Shown here: one piece after another, positions 21,504 through 23,043 of the stretch
Layout of the letters: every line of letters starts with the position of its first letter
How positions within the stretch are numbered: position 1 is the first letter of the stretch
NCBI GenBank assembly: GCA_028718045.1
Contig: JAQUMQ010000003.1
Span: forward strand, 1-23,043
Source of the DNA: Actinomycetota bacterium
GTDB taxonomy: Bacteria > Actinomycetota > Humimicrobiia > Humimicrobiales > Humimicrobiaceae
Reading direction: 5' to 3'
Length of the DNA: 23,043 nt
Program-made: the position numbers and the translations under genes
The notes under the pieces: generated by a model
Seen by the model: only the letters and a program-made list of their open reading frames with translations
The model's database searches: none
What the model was told of the DNA's origin: nothing

Positions 21504-23043
21504 CTATAAAATCCATACAGGATCTATGTCTATTATTAATCTGCAATTTTTATTTATTTTAATCAATCTTGTCAATTTAGTAAATCGACTAATAAACCTA
21601 TTTATTTTAAACGTTTTTACTAAAATATGCCATCTGTAGAACTGATTCAGTTTAGTGAATGGGGCAGGTGAAGGACCAAGTAACCGGTCTTTTTTATCGA
21701 ACTTAAAATCCATACCCGAATTTATGATTCTTAACAATTCGGTATATAACCTGTTTATTTCATTTTTTAATATTTTTTCATCCTTGCTTGAAACAATTAT
21801 GTTGATCAAATTAGAAAACGGCGGATAATCAAGCTCTTTCCTATTTGAGAGTTCGTTTAAATAAAAATCTTCATAGCTTCCATCTACGAAATTTTTTATG
21901 ATCACGCTTTCGGGTTTGAATGTTTGTATTATCACTTTCCCTGTTTTGCTGCTTCTGCCTGTCCTTCCCGAAACCTGAGTCAGTAAAGAAAACGCCCTCT
22001 CGTCGATATGGTAATCCGGGAGAGACATCATGCTGTCAATGTTTATGACTCCCACCAAAGCAACATCTTTGATATCCAACCCCTTTGAAACCATTTGAGT
22101 ACCAAGCAGTATGGATGGATTTGTGCTTATAAATTTATTTAATATTTCTTCATGAGATTTTTTTTTGGAGGTAATATCCGAATCCATTCTTATAACAGGA
22201 ATATCTGGGAATCTTTGCCTGAGTTTCGATTCTACTTTCTGTATTCCAGTCCCATGCAATGTTATTTTTTTGCTTTTACAGGAAGGACATGTATCGCTAA
22301 AAGCTTGTTCGTTACCGCAATGATGACACTTCAGCTTTTTTTCAGCCATATGAAACGTATAAGGTAAGTCACAATTGTTACACTTAGGAATATACCCGCA
22401 TGCATTACAAATGACAAAATTGCTGTAACCTCTTCTGTTTATAAATAAAATCACTTTCTCGTTTTTGCTTGTAACGCTTTTTATATTATTAAATAACTCA
22501 TTCGTAATTACTTCATCTTCCTTTGTTTTGTCTATTTTTTTCAAATCCACAATATGTTTGACAGCTTCGTTTTGCTTGAAAACTTTTTCCGGCATCCTTA
22601 AAACAGTGGAATTTGAATCGTTCTCCATTTTATATTTTAATGCTATGGAGGGTGTGGCACTTCCAAATACTACGGGAATTTTTAATATTTTTCCCAATTT
22701 AACGGCAGTATCTATCGCATTATATCTTAAACCAAAACTTTCCTTATAAGAACAGTCATGCTGTTCATCGATGATTATTATACCTAAATCGGAAATCGGA
22801 GTAAAAAGCGCAGATCTTGTTCCTATGATTATATTTAAATCCCCATTAAGAATGTCAAACCATTTTTCGAATCTTTCGTTTTCGCTCATTCCTGAATGAT
22901 ATACCGCAAGTCCGTGTCCAAAAATTTGCTTAAAATTCGAGTAAAGCTGAGGGGTAAGCGAGATTTCGGGTGTCAAAATTAAAGCACTTTTTTTATTTTC
23001 CAAAGCACTTTCGACACATCTTAAATATACTTCCGTTTTACCA
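21504..23043 (-). CDS. priA: Primosomal protein N' (PriA helicase), N-terminus beyond window edge
   Basis: Superfamily 2 helicase that restarts stalled replication forks. The 512 residues in the window begin at GKTEVYLR, the second half of Walker A, so the frame continues past 23043 and the DNA-binding N-terminal part is missing. LTPEISLT follows, then motif II as IIIDEQHDCSYK (commonly DEEH) and GSATPS. The zinc-binding insert has eight cysteines in four CxxC pairs (CNAC, CNNC, CHHC, CPSC). Helicase motifs V/VI appear as GTQMVSKGLD and QVSGRTGRS. The C-terminal LGPSPAPFTKLNQFYRWH is diagnostic. A TTG at 23003 is internal, not a start. Confidence 0.95.
   Translation of the reverse strand, partial: GKTEVYLRCVESALENKKSALILTPEISLTPQLYSNFKQIFGHGLAVYHSGMSENERFEKWFDILNGDLNIIIGTRSALFTPISDLGIIIIDEQHDCSYKESFGLRYNAIDTAVKLGKILKIPVVFGSATPSIALKYKMENDSNSTVLRMPEKVFKQNEAVKHIVDLKKIDKTKEDEVITNELFNNIKSVTSKNEKVILFINRRGYSNFVICNACGYIPKCNNCDLPYTFHMAEKKLKCHHCGNEQAFSDTCPSCKSKKITLHGTGIQKVESKLRQRFPDIPVIRMDSDITSKKKSHEEILNKFISTNPSILLGTQMVSKGLDIKDVALVGVINIDSMMSLPDYHIDERAFSLLTQVSGRTGRSSKTGKVIIQTFKPESVIIKNFVDGSYEDFYLNELSNRKELDYPPFSNLINIIVSSKDEKILKNEINRLYTELLRIINSGMDFKFDKKDRLLGPSPAPFTKLNQFYRWHILVKTFKINRFISRFTKLTRLIKINKNCRLIIDIDPVWIL

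Noticed and set aside
21490..21546. 19-residue N-terminal extension of peptide deformylase
   Set aside because: The extension overlaps the priA end, has no family similarity, and the ATG at 21489 has a proper ribosome-binding site and the conserved N-terminus.
21504..23003. PriA frame starting at a TTG codon (23003)
   Set aside because: The same frame continues to the window edge and encodes GKTEVYLR, the end of Walker A, so the TTG is an internal leucine codon and the gene is simply truncated by the window.
1..23043. Defence system, prophage, CRISPR array or insertion sequence
   Set aside because: Every gene is identified as core metabolism or housekeeping apart from one hydrolase; there are no spaced repeats, transposase motifs or integrase signatures.

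Overview
The window is an AT-rich (about two-thirds A+T by eye) bacterial chromosome segment made almost entirely of core housekeeping genes. All genes except rpmB lie on the minus strand, so transcription runs right to left, from priA at the right edge to yraN at the left edge. No rRNA, tRNA, CRISPR array, transposase, integrase or phage gene was seen, and no stretch over 300 bases lacks a gene. The block is the gene order common to Gram-positive-type bacteria: priA-def-fmt ... fakA-rsmD-coaD ... rpmF ... plsX-acpP-rnc-smc-ftsY-ffh-rpsP-khpA-rimM-trmD-rplS-lepB-rnhB-yraN. A SepIVA-like coiled-coil gene between coaD and rpmF resembles the mycobacterial protein encoded upstream of rnc/smc. This suggests a low-GC, probably uncultured, anaerobic lineage in or near the Actinobacteriota. 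The assignment is inference from synteny and base composition only; a 16S or marker-gene tree would decide it.

Right part (about 17.8-23 kb): PriA helicase (truncated by the window edge), peptide deformylase, Met-tRNA formyltransferase, an MJ0936/YfcE-type phosphodiesterase, the single plus-strand gene rpmB, and a divergent SGNH/GDSL hydrolase. Middle (about 10.6-17.8 kb): FakA-like kinase, RsmD (apparent frameshift at its 5' end), CoaD, SepIVA-like protein and L32. These are followed by an energy-metabolism pair: a fused ADP-forming acyl-CoA synthetase and a protein resembling the regulatory N-terminal half of long phosphotransacetylases without its catalytic domain. Left part (1-10.6 kb): PlsX, ACP, RNase III, a strikingly short SMC, FtsY, Ffh, S16, KhpA, RimM, TrmD, L19, signal peptidase I, RNase HII and the first 20 codons of a YraN-family protein.

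The genes cover replication restart (PriA), chromosome organisation (SMC), protein maturation and export (Def, Fmt, Ffh, FtsY, LepB), ribosome assembly and modification (L28, L32, S16, L19, RimM, RsmD, TrmD, RNase III), phospholipid precursor supply (PlsX, ACP, FakA), CoA synthesis (CoaD) and substrate-level ATP formation from acyl-CoA. The most unusual item is the SMC protein of about 773 residues. Both ATPase head halves look intact, but the arm is roughly half the usual length and no hinge domain can be recognised. Next are the acyl-CoA synthetase / orphan Pta-regulatory pair inserted between rpmF and plsX, and the rsmD frame disruption. Two sigma70-type promoters (before rpsP and before rplS) are visible; strong GC-rich terminators are not.
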